A DNA stretch of 64,000 nt from Chryseobacterium pennipullorum. GTDB lineage: Bacteria > Bacteroidota > Bacteroidia > Flavobacteriales > Weeksellaceae. This document shows positions 18,853 to 28,110 of this stretch, in pieces; position 1 is the first letter of the stretch; the number at the start of each line of letters is the position of its first letter. The stretch lies in the NCBI RefSeq assembly GCF_003384725.1, contig NZ_QNVV01000010.1:1-64000 (forward strand). Reading direction: 5' to 3'. The notes under the pieces are model-generated. The model was not told where the DNA came from. It made no database searches and worked only from the letters and a program-made list of their open reading frames with translations. A program made the position numbers and the translations under genes.

Positions 18853-18891
18853 TAAAAAAGGCTTCACCCCAGGAAAAACCCGGGGCGAAGC
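18853..18891 (-). terminator. terminator of the heavy-metal efflux operon
   Basis: A 10-bp stem (GCTTCACCCC at 18861-18870 with GGGGCGAAGC at 18882-18891, one G-U pair) is followed on the minus strand by CTTTTTT, 14 bp after the stop of the RND pump gene. Confidence 0.85.
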
Positions 18892-18904
18892 GATATGAAC
18901 AAGA

Positions 18905-21900
18905 TTAAATTTGTCGCAGTTTTTTAGGCCTGTTGAAGATCCAGAAAATAATCGGAAAAATAAGCAGTGTGAGTACTGTTGCCGTAATCAATCCCCCAAT
19001 AATAACAATAGCCAGAGGCTTCTGGGATTCTGAACCGATTCCTGTGGATAAAGCCGCCGGCATCAATCCGATGGATGCCATAAGCGCAGTCATAATAACG
19101 GGCCGGGTTCTAGATTTCACTCCATTTAAGATGGCCCTATCAATATCCAGCCCGTTTTTCACATTCTGATGGAATTCTGTAATCAGAATCACCCCATTCT
19201 GGATACATATTCCCAGGAGCGCAATCATACCTACTCCTGCAGAAATTCCAAAATTCATTCCGGTAATATGCAGCGCAATGATTCCGCCAATCAGTGCAAA
19301 TGGTACATTGGCCAATACCAGAAGCGAATCTTTCATATTTCCAAACAGGATAAACAACAGAAAAAAGATCATAAGAATACTCACAGGCACTACCTGCGTC
19401 AGGCGATGGGAAGCCCTCTGCTGGTTTTCAAACTGTCCTGTCCATCCTATCGAATAGCCATCCGGAAGATCTACTGCAGAAACTTTTTTCTGTGCATCAG
19501 CAATAGTACTTCCCAAATCCCGGTCGCGGATTGAAAATTTAACCCCGATATATCTTTTGATATTGTCCCTGTAAATGAATGCGGCTCCATTGTCTTTCAA
19601 TATAGTACTGATTTCTTTCAGAGGAATTTTTGCTCCGTCCTGTGTAGGAACCATCAAAGAAGCAATGTCCTTTTCGTCACTTCTATACTCCTGTGAATAG
19701 CGGAGACGGATGGGGAACTTTCTCTCACCATCAAACATTTCCGAGGCCGTCTTTCCTCCAAAGGCCATTTCCAGTACGGCTTGCGCGTCAGCCGGCATTA
19801 CTCCGTACGCTGCCATTTTATCGCGGTCCAGGACGACACTTACTTCCGGCTGCCCGATATTTTTAATAATTCCGGGATCTTTTACACCGTCTACATCTTT
19901 AATTTTGGATAAGATTTCGTGGGCAAGCTGATCCAGCGTCTCCAGATTATCACCATAAATTTTGATTCCGTTTTCAGCTTTAAAGCCGGCAACAGCCTCT
20001 GCTACGTTGTCCGAAATCGGCTGGGAATAATTGAATGTGATTCCCTGATAGCTTCTCAGCTTCTGATCGATTTCATTGATCAGTTCATCATAAGTGATCT
20101 TCCGCTTCCACTCTTCGCGGGGTTTCAGGTTTACGGCAAACTGTACAAAGCCGAAGCCGTTGGGATCTGTACCATCATTACTTCTTCCTGTCTGAGCCAG
20201 CACATCCGTCACTTCAGAAAAACTCATAATATCTTTTTTCAAAAGGTCAGCTGTTTTCAGGGATTCTTTCAGGGAGGAGCTCATTGGCATTTCCGCTGTA
20301 ATCCAAAGTGAACCTTCATTGAGCTGTGGCAGGAATTCTGTTCCCAGAAACTTGCCGGAAAATAAAGTTACCGCAAGAAATGAGATGGCAACGATCATAC
20401 TCATTCTTTTATGTTTAAAGGTGAAATTAAATCCCCTTAAAACAATTTTGTCCCAAAAATTTACAAAAGGATTATTTTTTTCCCGTACATTTTTATTTAA
20501 AAGAATATGGGAAAGAACCGGAACAAGGGTTAATGTAAAGATCAGCGCGCCTATCAATGCAAACCCCAGTGTAAATGCTAAAGGGGAAAACATTTTCCCT
20601 TCCACCTTCTGGAAGGAGAAGATCGGAATGAGGGAAGTGATGATAATTAATTTTGAAAAGAAAATAGCTTTTCCCAAGCCGGTACCGGTCTGCTTGATCC
20701 AGCCTCCTTTTGCCAGCTTATTAAACTTTTCCATTCCATATTGATGTGCTTTATGATCAAGCATTACAAAAAGCCCCTCCACCATGACGACTGCTCCATC
20801 AATGATAATTCCGAAATCTACTGCCCCCAGGGAAAGGAGATTAGCACTCATTCCAGCCATTTTTAAACATAAAAAAGCAAATAAAAGGGACAAAGGAATA
20901 ACGATGGAAACAATTAAGGTTGTTCTCCAGTCTGCCATGAAGATTAAAACAATGACCGTCACCAGAACAATTCCTTCAATAAGGTTATGCATCACGGTAC
21001 GGGTTGTAAAATCCATGAGGTGATCACGATCATAGAACGTCACCATTTTTACGTCCTTGGGCAGTATTTTTTCATTAAGCTCTTTAATTTTAGCTTTTAC
21101 CCCTATCAGCACTTCTCTTGGGTTCTCCCCTTTTCTCATGACAACAATACCCTCTACCGTATCTTCATGATTATTCAGACCGGCTTGTCCTACGCGGGGC
21201 ATGGAGCTCTCATGCACTTCCGCTACATTCTTTACAAGGACCGGATTTCCGCTATCATTCTGAATCGTAATATTTCCAATATCAGCAACAGATTTTACCA
21301 AACCTATTCCCCGTACCACATAGGCCTGTCCATTTTTTTCAATAACATCACCTCCTACGTTCAGATTGCTTTTGGTAACGGCATCATACACCTGCAGCGG
21401 GGTCAGATTGTATTTGTCCAAAGCTCTTGGGTCAATACTTAATTCAAAAACTTTGTCCTGACCACCAAAAACATTGATATCCGCTACTCCGGGAACACCT
21501 CTTAGGGCCCGGTCGATAACCCAGTTCTGCAGCGTAAGCAGTTGACGGGAGTCTTTTGTTTTGCTATCCAGTGTATATCTGAAAATCTCTCCGGTTGGCC
21601 CGTAGGGTGGCTGTACTTCAGGATCTACCTCATCAGGAAGGCTAATGGTTCTTAATTGGTTATTGACCTGATTTCTGGCAAAAGTATCATCCACCCCGTC
21701 GTCAAATAGAATTTTCACAATAGAAAGCCCGAACATCGTCGTACTTCTCACACTGGTTTTCTTCTGAACCGGGCTCATGGCCAATTCGATGGGGGTAGTT
21801 ACAAAACGTTCCACTTCCTCTGCACTACGTCCATTCCATTGAGTAATGATGACGATCTGAGTATTGGTAACATCCGGAAAAGCTTCAATGGGCATGTTCT

Positions 21901-22003
21901 TGAAACTTATAAATCCGGCAATAGCCAAAATGGCAACCCAGATAAAAGTAAATGCTTTATTTTTTAATGAAAAAGCGATTATATTTTTAATGAATTTATT
22001 CAT
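18905..22003 (-). CDS. CzcA-family heavy-metal efflux RND transporter
   Basis: This 1032-residue inner-membrane pump has the RND fold: 12 transmembrane segments in two halves with large periplasmic loops. It begins with an N-terminal helix and the PIEAFPDVTNTQIVI segment. The fourth transmembrane segment carries DFGIIIDGAVVMVEG, with the two Asp and one Glu that carry protons in CzcA-type (Zn/Co/Cd) pumps; Cu/Ag pumps of the CusA type usually differ here. This favours divalent-cation export, though copper cannot be excluded. It forms an operon with an adaptor (22100-23185) and an outer-membrane channel (23188-24429). A two-component system lies just upstream on the same strand. Confidence 0.9.
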   Translation of the reverse strand: MNKFIKNIIAFSLKNKAFTFIWVAILAIAGFISFKNMPIEAFPDVTNTQIVIITQWNGRSAEEVERFVTTPIELAMSPVQKKTSVRSTTMFGLSIVKILFDDGVDDTFARNQVNNQLRTISLPDEVDPEVQPPYGPTGEIFRYTLDSKTKDSRQLLTLQNWVIDRALRGVPGVADINVFGGQDKVFELSIDPRALDKYNLTPLQVYDAVTKSNLNVGGDVIEKNGQAYVVRGIGLVKSVADIGNITIQNDSGNPVLVKNVAEVHESSMPRVGQAGLNNHEDTVEGIVVMRKGENPREVLIGVKAKIKELNEKILPKDVKMVTFYDRDHLMDFTTRTVMHNLIEGIVLVTVIVLIFMADWRTTLIVSIVIPLSLLFAFLCLKMAGMSANLLSLGAVDFGIIIDGAVVMVEGLFVMLDHKAHQYGMEKFNKLAKGGWIKQTGTGLGKAIFFSKLIIITSLIPIFSFQKVEGKMFSPLAFTLGFALIGALIFTLTLVPVLSHILLNKNVREKNNPFVNFWDKIVLRGFNFTFKHKRMSMIVAISFLAVTLFSGKFLGTEFLPQLNEGSLWITAEMPMSSSLKESLKTADLLKKDIMSFSEVTDVLAQTGRSNDGTDPNGFGFVQFAVNLKPREEWKRKITYDELINEIDQKLRSYQGITFNYSQPISDNVAEAVAGFKAENGIKIYGDNLETLDQLAHEILSKIKDVDGVKDPGIIKNIGQPEVSVVLDRDKMAAYGVMPADAQAVLEMAFGGKTASEMFDGERKFPIRLRYSQEYRSDEKDIASLMVPTQDGAKIPLKEISTILKDNGAAFIYRDNIKRYIGVKFSIRDRDLGSTIADAQKKVSAVDLPDGYSIGWTGQFENQQRASHRLTQVVPVSILMIFFLLFILFGNMKDSLLVLANVPFALIGGIIALHITGMNFGISAGVGMIALLGICIQNGVILITEFHQNVKNGLDIDRAILNGVKSRTRPVIMTALMASIGLMPAALSTGIGSESQKPLAIVIIGGLITATVLTLLIFPIIFWIFNRPKKLRQI

Positions 22004-22099
22004 GATACATAATTGATGACCTAAAAAAGCCGTTGAAAGATTTCACTACAACAATTAAAATAAGAAGAAGTCTCTCTAAGTTATTGCCTGATGATACTG

Positions 22100-23185
22100 C
22101 TAGCTGTTCAGAGAACGGTATACCAACAGCTGATTATTGGTGATTACTTCCTCTCCTTCCTTCAGTCCTTCTACAATATAAATGACATCACCAGCCTGCT
22201 TCAGTACTTTTACTTCTCTTATCTTCACATCAGTTCTCGACTTAAATACCACAACAAAGCTCTTGTTGTCATCAAAAATGACCGCCTTAGAAGGAACTGT
22301 CAGCATCGTATCATCTTCCAGACGTGACACTTTTATGGTGGCTTTACTATCCGGGATCAACAATCCGTTGGCATTATCCAATACCACTCTTGCCTGCATT
22401 GCATTGGTCTGTGGATCTATAATTTTAAAGATTTTATCAATTTTCCCATCAAATACCTTATCAGGATAAGATAAGGTAGAAACTTGTGCCCTCATTCCCA
22501 GGCTTATTTTATCAATATCCGATTCATTGACATTCATGATGGCCCATACATTGGTGGTATTGGCTACATCAAAAATATTTTCGCTCCGGTCGCTTCGCAG
22601 CTGCATGTCTTTATTGATATTCTTCTGAACGATATACCCGCTGATCGGAGCCACTACACTATAGATATTTCCGGTCTTTACATTATAGACAGTGCTTACC
22701 GCCGTAGCTCTCTGCAGCTGGTCTTCTGCTTTCTGAAGCTGGCTTTTTGCTTCCAGGACCTCTCTTTCCGTATTCAGCTTTCCTTCATACAATTCCTTTG
22801 CTACCCGCAGATTATTCCTGGCAACCACCATATCAGTCTTTGCATCGCTTACATCTTTTTGAATCTCCGCAAGCTCTGTACTCCTAATGGTCGCCAATAC
22901 CTGCCCTTTTTTTACATAATCTCCCAACTCAACATTCACGCTCATTACATTTCCTCCCACAAGAGGATATACATCAATGTAGCTGTTTTTATCTGCCGAA
23001 ATCTTTCCGTAGAAACTGTATTCATCTTCTATGTTCTTTTTTTCAACTTTTGCCAACGCAATAGATTTCAACATAGTGTTGCTAAGCTCAAAGCCTTTTT
23101 TAGCCTGATTATTATTTTCTTCCTTTTTTGAACAGGACACCGCTAATGATAAGACCATCAGCGCGGGAATAATATATGTTTTCAT
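22100..23185 (-). CDS. periplasmic adaptor (membrane fusion protein) of RND efflux pump
   Basis: This 361-residue protein is a lipoprotein: signal ending SLAVSC with the lipidated Cys at residue 18. The middle has the barrel-sandwich lipoyl-like hybrid (GDYVKKGQVLATIRS ... VAPISGYIVQKN) and a helical hairpin (about residues 100-170), then beta-barrel and membrane-proximal domains. It joins the inner-membrane pump to the outer-membrane channel. It lies 2 bp after the TolC-family gene and about 100 bp before the pump gene. No His/Met-rich metal-binding N-terminus of the CzcB type is visible. Confidence 0.9.
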   Translation of the reverse strand: MKTYIIPALMVLSLAVSCSKKEENNNQAKKGFELSNTMLKSIALAKVEKKNIEDEYSFYGKISADKNSYIDVYPLVGGNVMSVNVELGDYVKKGQVLATIRSTELAEIQKDVSDAKTDMVVARNNLRVAKELYEGKLNTEREVLEAKSQLQKAEDQLQRATAVSTVYNVKTGNIYSVVAPISGYIVQKNINKDMQLRSDRSENIFDVANTTNVWAIMNVNESDIDKISLGMRAQVSTLSYPDKVFDGKIDKIFKIIDPQTNAMQARVVLDNANGLLIPDSKATIKVSRLEDDTMLTVPSKAVIFDDNKSFVVVFKSRTDVKIREVKVLKQAGDVIYIVEGLKEGEEVITNNQLLVYRSLNS

Positions 23186-23187
23186 CG

Positions 23188-24429
23188 TTAATAGAAGATT
23201 TTCGTTTGTACGAGTTGGTTAAGTTGCTCTGCGGACTGCATGATCTCATTTTTCATATCATAGATCTGAAGAGCAGTCTGCCTGTAACTGTCCATGAAAT
23301 CGGTAAATTCAATAAGATTGACGTTTCCTTTTCTGAAATTAGTCAGCATCCCGTTATACACCAGATCCATATTTTTAAGGTCCGTGGTTTTAATATCCAA
23401 CAGCTGCTCATATTGTGCCTTCCAAGTTTTAAAGGCAGATTGCACTTTTGTTTCAAGGGTTAATTTTTGAAAATCGGCATTTTTCTGATTCTGCTGAATG
23501 GCATAATTCGCTTTTTCCACATTTCCCTGATTGGCCTTCCATAAAGGCAAAGGAATCCCCAGAGTCAGATTGACCTCATTATTAAAGGTTCCCCCGGCCT
23601 GGTCCCAAGCTGCCCCCACATTAAGGTCCGGCACATTCATTGACTTTTGCCACTGTGCATATAGTTTACTATTATCAATCAGTTTCAGATGATATCTGTA
23701 ATCCGAATTGTTTTCCAGTGCTTTTTTTTGCAGTTCCTCTTCATCCCCAAAAGGCTGGACGTTCAATGCATCTTTAGCTTCAGCCTCGGACATTGCAGGT
23801 TCTATGGCTTCTGAAACACCTGTCAGGATTTTTAAGCTCTGTTCGTATTCCAGAATATTTTTATTGATTTCAAGTTTGTCATGGTTCAGCTGGATCACGA
23901 GACTCTGTAGTCTCACCGCATCTTTAAGCGAAACATTTCCCTTGGAAGACTGGACGCGGTACGCACTTAAAAGGTCATTCATGTACCCCAACTGTTTGTT
24001 GGTGTTCTCCAGCTTTAATTTTTCATAGTAAAGATTGAAATAAGCAGCACGCAGCTGGGCTCTCAAATCTGCCAGCAGCTGCGAAAACTGAAGTTGCGCC
24101 AGTTCTTTATTGGATTTGGCAAAGGCAATTTCATTTTTCTTTTTGCCCCCCATATAGATCAACTGTGTAATTCCTGCTCCCTTTGAATGTCCTGCATCAA
24201 AAATTTTTTTATCCTGAGGATTATAAGCATTGAACTGTCCACTCAACTGTGGCAGTTCCCAAATCTTCGATTGCAGAATATCCGCATCGGCCATATTGAT
24301 ATTGTATTGTTCGGCGAGCAGTTGGAGGTTGTTCTTTTGAAATGCTTCTTCACAATCCAAAAGAGACATTTGCTGTTGTGCCGCCATGAATGAGGAAGCG
24401 GCCAGGCACAGCACTGCAATTCTGTTCAT
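23188..24429 (-). CDS. TolC-family outer-membrane channel of the efflux system
   Basis: This 413-residue protein has a signal peptide (cleavage near SFMAAQ) and the two-fold repeat of long helices and strands typical of outer-membrane efflux proteins: the first around LDCEEAFQKNN, the second around EELQKKALENNSDY. It is close to CzcC/CusC-type channels in length. It is the first gene of the three-gene unit, but the two-component genes lie upstream on the same strand with a 207-bp gap, so it may have its own promoter. Confidence 0.88.
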   Translation of the reverse strand: MNRIAVLCLAASSFMAAQQQMSLLDCEEAFQKNNLQLLAEQYNINMADADILQSKIWELPQLSGQFNAYNPQDKKIFDAGHSKGAGITQLIYMGGKKKNEIAFAKSNKELAQLQFSQLLADLRAQLRAAYFNLYYEKLKLENTNKQLGYMNDLLSAYRVQSSKGNVSLKDAVRLQSLVIQLNHDKLEINKNILEYEQSLKILTGVSEAIEPAMSEAEAKDALNVQPFGDEEELQKKALENNSDYRYHLKLIDNSKLYAQWQKSMNVPDLNVGAAWDQAGGTFNNEVNLTLGIPLPLWKANQGNVEKANYAIQQNQKNADFQKLTLETKVQSAFKTWKAQYEQLLDIKTTDLKNMDLVYNGMLTNFRKGNVNLIEFTDFMDSYRQTALQIYDMKNEIMQSAEQLNQLVQTKIFY

Positions 24430-24636
24430 TATTTTATTTTTAAATCACAAAATTGCTCTGACATGATTAAAAGAACCTTAAATGAGGCTTAAAATAATAT
24501 TAAAATTGGCTGAAATAAGTTGTTTGTGGGGAAAAAATATAGTTTCTCTATTCTTTTACTGCTAAATTCAGTTTCGGGATTTTAAACAAAAGTTTAACAA
24601 TAATCCGAGTCTCTTTTTACAAAAGGAGATCTGCTA

Positions 24637-26001
24637 TTATTTTTTAAATACAACTGTAAATTTGTTCTGGAAATCAGCTGGAGAAGAATATTGAATTTGA
24701 GCGTCATGGTATTCTAAAATTCTTTTAACAATTCGAAGTCCCAGACCGGATCCAGAAATATTCTGGGCATTATTTCCCCTGGTAAAGGCTTCAAATAATT
24801 TAGACTGCTCTGCTTCAGTAACGGTATCTCCATGGGAAATGACTGCTACACTAAGATGGTCGTTGGTTTCCGTGATTAAAACTTTCACTTCAGTATTATC
24901 AGAATATACAGCCGCATTTTTGAATAGATTGATAAAGACAATGATCAGTAATGACTGGATCCCACCTATCGTGAGAAAAGCATTTTCAGAAGTCTCTTCC
25001 GTGATAAGAAAGTCGAGCTTCAGCTGGGGATAACTTTTTTCCACTGCTTCAAAAGCTTCAAAGATGACTTCATCTATCCTTACCTCTTCATAAATGCTCT
25101 GGATATTTGCTTTATCAAACTTCGTCAGCAGCAACAGTGAGTTGGTCAGATCGGAAAGCTGATAAACGTCCCTCTGGATCTGTCTCAGCGCAGACAGCGT
25201 CTCAGGAGAATGATGTTCAAATTTAATGAGGTTTTCCAACTGAAAAGCCATTCTTGTAATAGGCGTTCTGATCTCATGGGAAGCGCTCGCTGTAAAATCC
25301 TTTTGAGACTGGAACACATCATTCAACCGTACAATCATGGTATTAAACGAATTAGCCAGAACACTGATCTCATCTTCAGACTGCTGAACAGGAATCTGAG
25401 TCGTCAGCTTGTGGGCAGTAACTTCCGAAATCTCCTTATTGAGTTCTTCCAAAGGGCGAAGGAACTTTTCCACAAAATGGTAACTAAAAAATCCTATCAG
25501 AAGCGTACTCATTACATAAGCTGTAATCAAGAGATATTTAAGATAACTTAATTTTGATTTTCCATTGGTATCAAAGGCACTGGTAAGAATGTAGTAATTC
25601 TCTCCATTAATATTTCTCAGGGCAGCATAAATCTCGGGAACAGTCTTCTCCGTATAGATAATTTTTTTTTCATCCAGCTCTTTAAGCATGGCGTTATCCC
25701 AGGTTACATTCCGATCTTTAATCGTGCTGTAAATAAGCTCCTTCTGTTCATTGAAAATTAATATGGTCTCATTAAGAAGGATGTTATCTGAATTCTCGTT
25801 AAAAAAAATGGACGCCTCTTCCTCAAAATCTTTTGACTTTGAAATGAAATGGGTCGTGAATTCAAGTCTCTGCCTGAATCTTTCTTTAAATTCATCCCTT
25901 CTGAAGTCGTTAAAAGACAGATAAATAACAGCCATCACCATTCCAAAAAGCAATGAAAAGGCAATACTGATCGTTAAAGCTATCTTTCTTTTTAAAGACA
26001 T
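24637..26001 (-). CDS. sensor histidine kinase
   Basis: This 454-residue kinase has two transmembrane segments (residues about 8-28 and 152-175) flanking a periplasmic sensor of about 120 residues, a HAMP linker, a HisKA domain with the phosphorylated His242 in SASHEIRTPITRM, and an ATPase domain with the N box (NLFKNAAVYS) and G box (GSGLGLRIVKRIL). It starts 3 bp after the response-regulator gene, so they form one operon. Its place next to the efflux operon suggests that it senses metal in the periplasm and controls the pump; the sensor region has no obvious metal cluster, so this is inference from context. Confidence 0.93.
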   Translation of the reverse strand: MSLKRKIALTISIAFSLLFGMVMAVIYLSFNDFRRDEFKERFRQRLEFTTHFISKSKDFEEEASIFFNENSDNILLNETILIFNEQKELIYSTIKDRNVTWDNAMLKELDEKKIIYTEKTVPEIYAALRNINGENYYILTSAFDTNGKSKLSYLKYLLITAYVMSTLLIGFFSYHFVEKFLRPLEELNKEISEVTAHKLTTQIPVQQSEDEISVLANSFNTMIVRLNDVFQSQKDFTASASHEIRTPITRMAFQLENLIKFEHHSPETLSALRQIQRDVYQLSDLTNSLLLLTKFDKANIQSIYEEVRIDEVIFEAFEAVEKSYPQLKLDFLITEETSENAFLTIGGIQSLLIIVFINLFKNAAVYSDNTEVKVLITETNDHLSVAVISHGDTVTEAEQSKLFEAFTRGNNAQNISGSGLGLRIVKRILEYHDAQIQYSSPADFQNKFTVVFKK

Positions 26002-26004
26002 GAA

Positions 26005-26688
26005 TTATAATGGGCTTAAATAATATCCGAAACCGGAGCGGGTATGAATTAATTTAATTTTAAAATCTTTATCTATCTTTTTCCTTAAAAAATTGATATA
26101 GACCTCTACGGTGTTGGTGTTGGTATTAAAGTTGTGCTCCCAGACATGTTCGGTGATCTGCTGTTTGGAAACCGTCCGTCCCTGCGCTTCGGCCAGGTAC
26201 ACCAACAGCTGAAACTCTTTTAAAGTTAGGGAGATCTCATGACCACCGCGATAAATTTTCTGCTCCGTCTTATTAATGATCAGGTCATCTATTCTGATAA
26301 TATCCTGATCGGCAGCATCTGATGGTGTCTTCCGTCTCAATAAGGAATTGATTCTTAAAAACAGTTCCTCAAACTGGAAGGGCTTTACCAGGTAATCGTC
26401 AGCAAGTCTGGTAAAGGCATCTTTCTTATCAGAGATATCTCCATAAGCTGAAATGATAATGATAGGTGTATTTTTATCAAAAGAACGAATGGTCTGGCAG
26501 ACATCCAGCCCGTTTATTTTCGGCACATTGATGTCCAGCAGATAGAGGTCATAGGTATTGTTTTTGATCTGACGAAGAAAGGTCTCCCCATCATAGATCT
26601 TATCACAGTTAAAATTATTTGATTCTAAAAACCTGCACAATTCTGCAGAAAGAATGAGATCATCTTCTAATAAAAGAATATTCATCAA
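26005..26688 (-). CDS. OmpR-family response regulator
   Basis: This is a 227-residue protein with an N-terminal receiver domain: acidic pair EDD near residues 8-10, phospho-acceptor Asp52 in LLDINVPK, Lys in DDYLVKPFQ. The C-terminal winged-helix DNA-binding domain (SLTKEFQLL-like segment, EHVWEHNFNTNTNTVEVYI) is of the OmpR/PhoB type. It is the first gene of the two-component operon. The second residue is also Met, so translation may start one codon later. The likely target is the neighbouring efflux operon. Confidence 0.93.
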   Translation of the reverse strand: MMNILLLEDDLILSAELCRFLESNNFNCDKIYDGETFLRQIKNNTYDLYLLDINVPKINGLDVCQTIRSFDKNTPIIIISAYGDISDKKDAFTRLADDYLVKPFQFEELFLRINSLLRRKTPSDAADQDIIRIDDLIINKTEQKIYRGGHEISLTLKEFQLLVYLAEAQGRTVSKQQITEHVWEHNFNTNTNTVEVYINFLRKKIDKDFKIKLIHTRSGFGYYLSPL

Positions 26689-26800
26689 AATTTATTTTAC
26701 ACGAAATTAACGAAAATTTTTATGATTGTAATTCTTAAAGATAAAGTAAAAGGAATATGATGGAGAATAAAAGAAGAAAGTAGATCCGGGCTCCTGAAAT

Positions 26801-27404
26801 TGGATCAGGTACAAAAGTTGTGGGGGCCAGGTAAAAGCTTGAATTAATGTAAATATAAAAAATAATATAGGATTGTACACAAATCAATCTTTGACTCCGT
26901 AGAAATAAAATTCATCGATTGAAGAGAGATAATCTTCGATTTTAGTGTATAAGTAAAAAAATTAACCACAGATAACCGAATTTTCACAGATGTTTGAGCA
27001 TAAATTAAGGGAACTCTGAGCAGAGCCCTGGGAAATAGTTGTAAGTATTCTTTAATCGACCTAGGAATTAGGAGCGTTAATAAACCTTTTAAGGTTCGCC
27101 GATTCAAATAAAAATAAAAAAACCGGAGGCAAAATTGATCTTGAACCCGTTAAAAAATTTCCAGTGTCTGAGCATGGCGACCCTATTGAGAGTCGAAGAA
27201 CCAATGTAGAATCCATGCGAGTTTGGAAATTTAGGAGGCAAGGTGAATTTTTAGCGGATGATTCCAGTCTTGAATTTTTGTATACTTTTGTTTGACTCCG
27301 TCGAAATAACATTCATCGACTGGAAAGGAGATAATCTTCGATTTCAAGGCAAAAGTATAACAGGGAAAAAAAATCGTCTCTCCACAACTTTTGTACCTGA
27401 TCCA
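26801..27404. repeat. 604-bp non-coding block bounded by perfect 23-bp inverted repeats
   Basis: Positions 26801-26823 are the exact reverse complement of 27382-27404. A degenerate third copy of the arm lies at about 27434-27452. Inside, a 54-bp segment at 26890-26943 recurs as a diverged direct copy at 27291-27344 (both start TTTGACTCCG), each containing a small hairpin. A plus-strand frame from 27065 to the TGA at 27293-27295 is open for 76 codons without an ATG; its translation (GGKIDLEPVKKFPVSEHGD and on) looks protein-like. It may be a decayed gene fragment or miniature element. The surrounding 26689-27521 holds no supported gene. Confidence 0.7.
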
Positions 27405-27521
27405 GTATAAATAGAAAATATTCCGTTCTCTACAACTGTTGTACTTGATTTCCGAAATTTCCAAACTCACATGGAATCATTTTTAGTTCTGATACTTTAC
27501 GTTTACATCAAAATTTCAGGC

Positions 27522-27548
27522 AAAAAAAAATCCCGAAAAAATTCGGGA
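27522..27548 (-). terminator. terminator after the tRNA cluster
   Basis: A 7-bp stem (TCCCGAA at 27531-27537 with TTCGGGA at 27542-27548) is followed on the minus strand by nine T. It ends the Thr-Tyr-Gly-Thr tRNA transcript, which elsewhere would run on into tuf. Confidence 0.85.
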
Positions 27549-27556
27549 CCCTCGAG

Positions 27557-27628
27557 AGCCAACTACGGGACTTGAACCCGTGACCTCTTCCTTACCAAGG
27601 AAGCACTCTACCGCTGAGCTAAGTCGGC
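27557..27628 (-). tRNA. tRNA-Thr (GGT anticodon)
   Basis: This is a complete cloverleaf: acceptor GCCGACT/AGTTGGC, D-loop with AGCGGTA, anticodon loop TTGGTAA (GGT), TTCAAGT T-loop. CCA is not encoded. It is the last of four tRNAs. Confidence 0.95.
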
Positions 27629-27669
27629 ATCAATTAAAAAAATCACACTGAGTAGCGTGATTTTTATTG

Positions 27670-27742
27670 AGCGGAAGACGGGGGTCGAACCCGCGACATT
27701 CAGCTTGGAAGGCTGACGCTCTACCAACTGAGCTACTTCCGC
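27670..27742 (-). tRNA. tRNA-Gly (TCC anticodon)
   Basis: Acceptor GCGGAAG/CTTCCGC, anticodon loop CTTCCAA (TCC), TTCGACC T-loop. CCA is not encoded. It is third in the cluster. Confidence 0.95.
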
Positions 27743-27829
27743 AATTTTGTTTCCAAAACTATTGGTAAACGCTGTGCAAAACTAATAAAACTTATTCAAT
27801 TCTGCAACATTTTTTTATAATATAAAATG

Positions 27830-27910
27830 TGGGGAGAGCAGGATTCGAACCTACGAAGCCGAAGCAACTGAGTTACAGTCAGTCCCATTTAGCCACTCTG
27901 GAATCTCCCC
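27830..27910 (-). tRNA. tRNA-Tyr (GTA anticodon)
   Basis: This is a class II tRNA of 81 nt with a long variable arm. The acceptor is GGGGAGA/TCTCCCC and the anticodon loop contains GTA. It is second in the cluster. Confidence 0.95.
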
Positions 27911-27928
27911 AGATATTTTATATTAAAG

Positions 27929-28002
27929 AGCCTCCAGAGGGATTCGAACCCACGACCCCGAGATTACAAATCACGTGCTCTGGCCAACTGAGCTATGGAG
28001 GC
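27929..28002 (-). tRNA. tRNA-Thr (TGT anticodon)
   Basis: Acceptor GCCTCCA/TGGAGGC, anticodon loop TTTGTAA (TGT), TTCGAAT T-loop. It is first in the cluster. The order Thr(TGT)-Tyr-Gly-Thr(GGT) is the same as in E. coli thrU-tyrU-glyT-thrT, where tufB follows. Confidence 0.95.
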
Positions 28003-28048
28003 AAATTAAAAAAGAATTCAAAAGATCACTGTTCCTTTTTTGCGAGTG

Positions 28049-28080
28049 CAAATATAGAACGGATTTTTTGAATTCTCAAA
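28049..28080 (-). promoter_or_regulatory. Bacteroidota-type promoter of the tRNA cluster
   Basis: On the minus strand TTTG (-33, at 28077-28080), a 20-bp spacer and TATATTTG (-7, at 28049-28056) lie about 45 bp upstream of tRNA-Thr(TGT). Both boxes fit the consensus. Confidence 0.8.
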
Positions 28081-28110
28081 TTTTTTATAATTTTTTTTTA
28101 ACTTTTTTTC

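Noticed and set aside
26844..27470. Three overlapping minus-strand frames of 79-87 codons
   Set aside because: They overlap each other in the inverted-repeat block and share no protein-like pattern; the repeat structure explains the region better.
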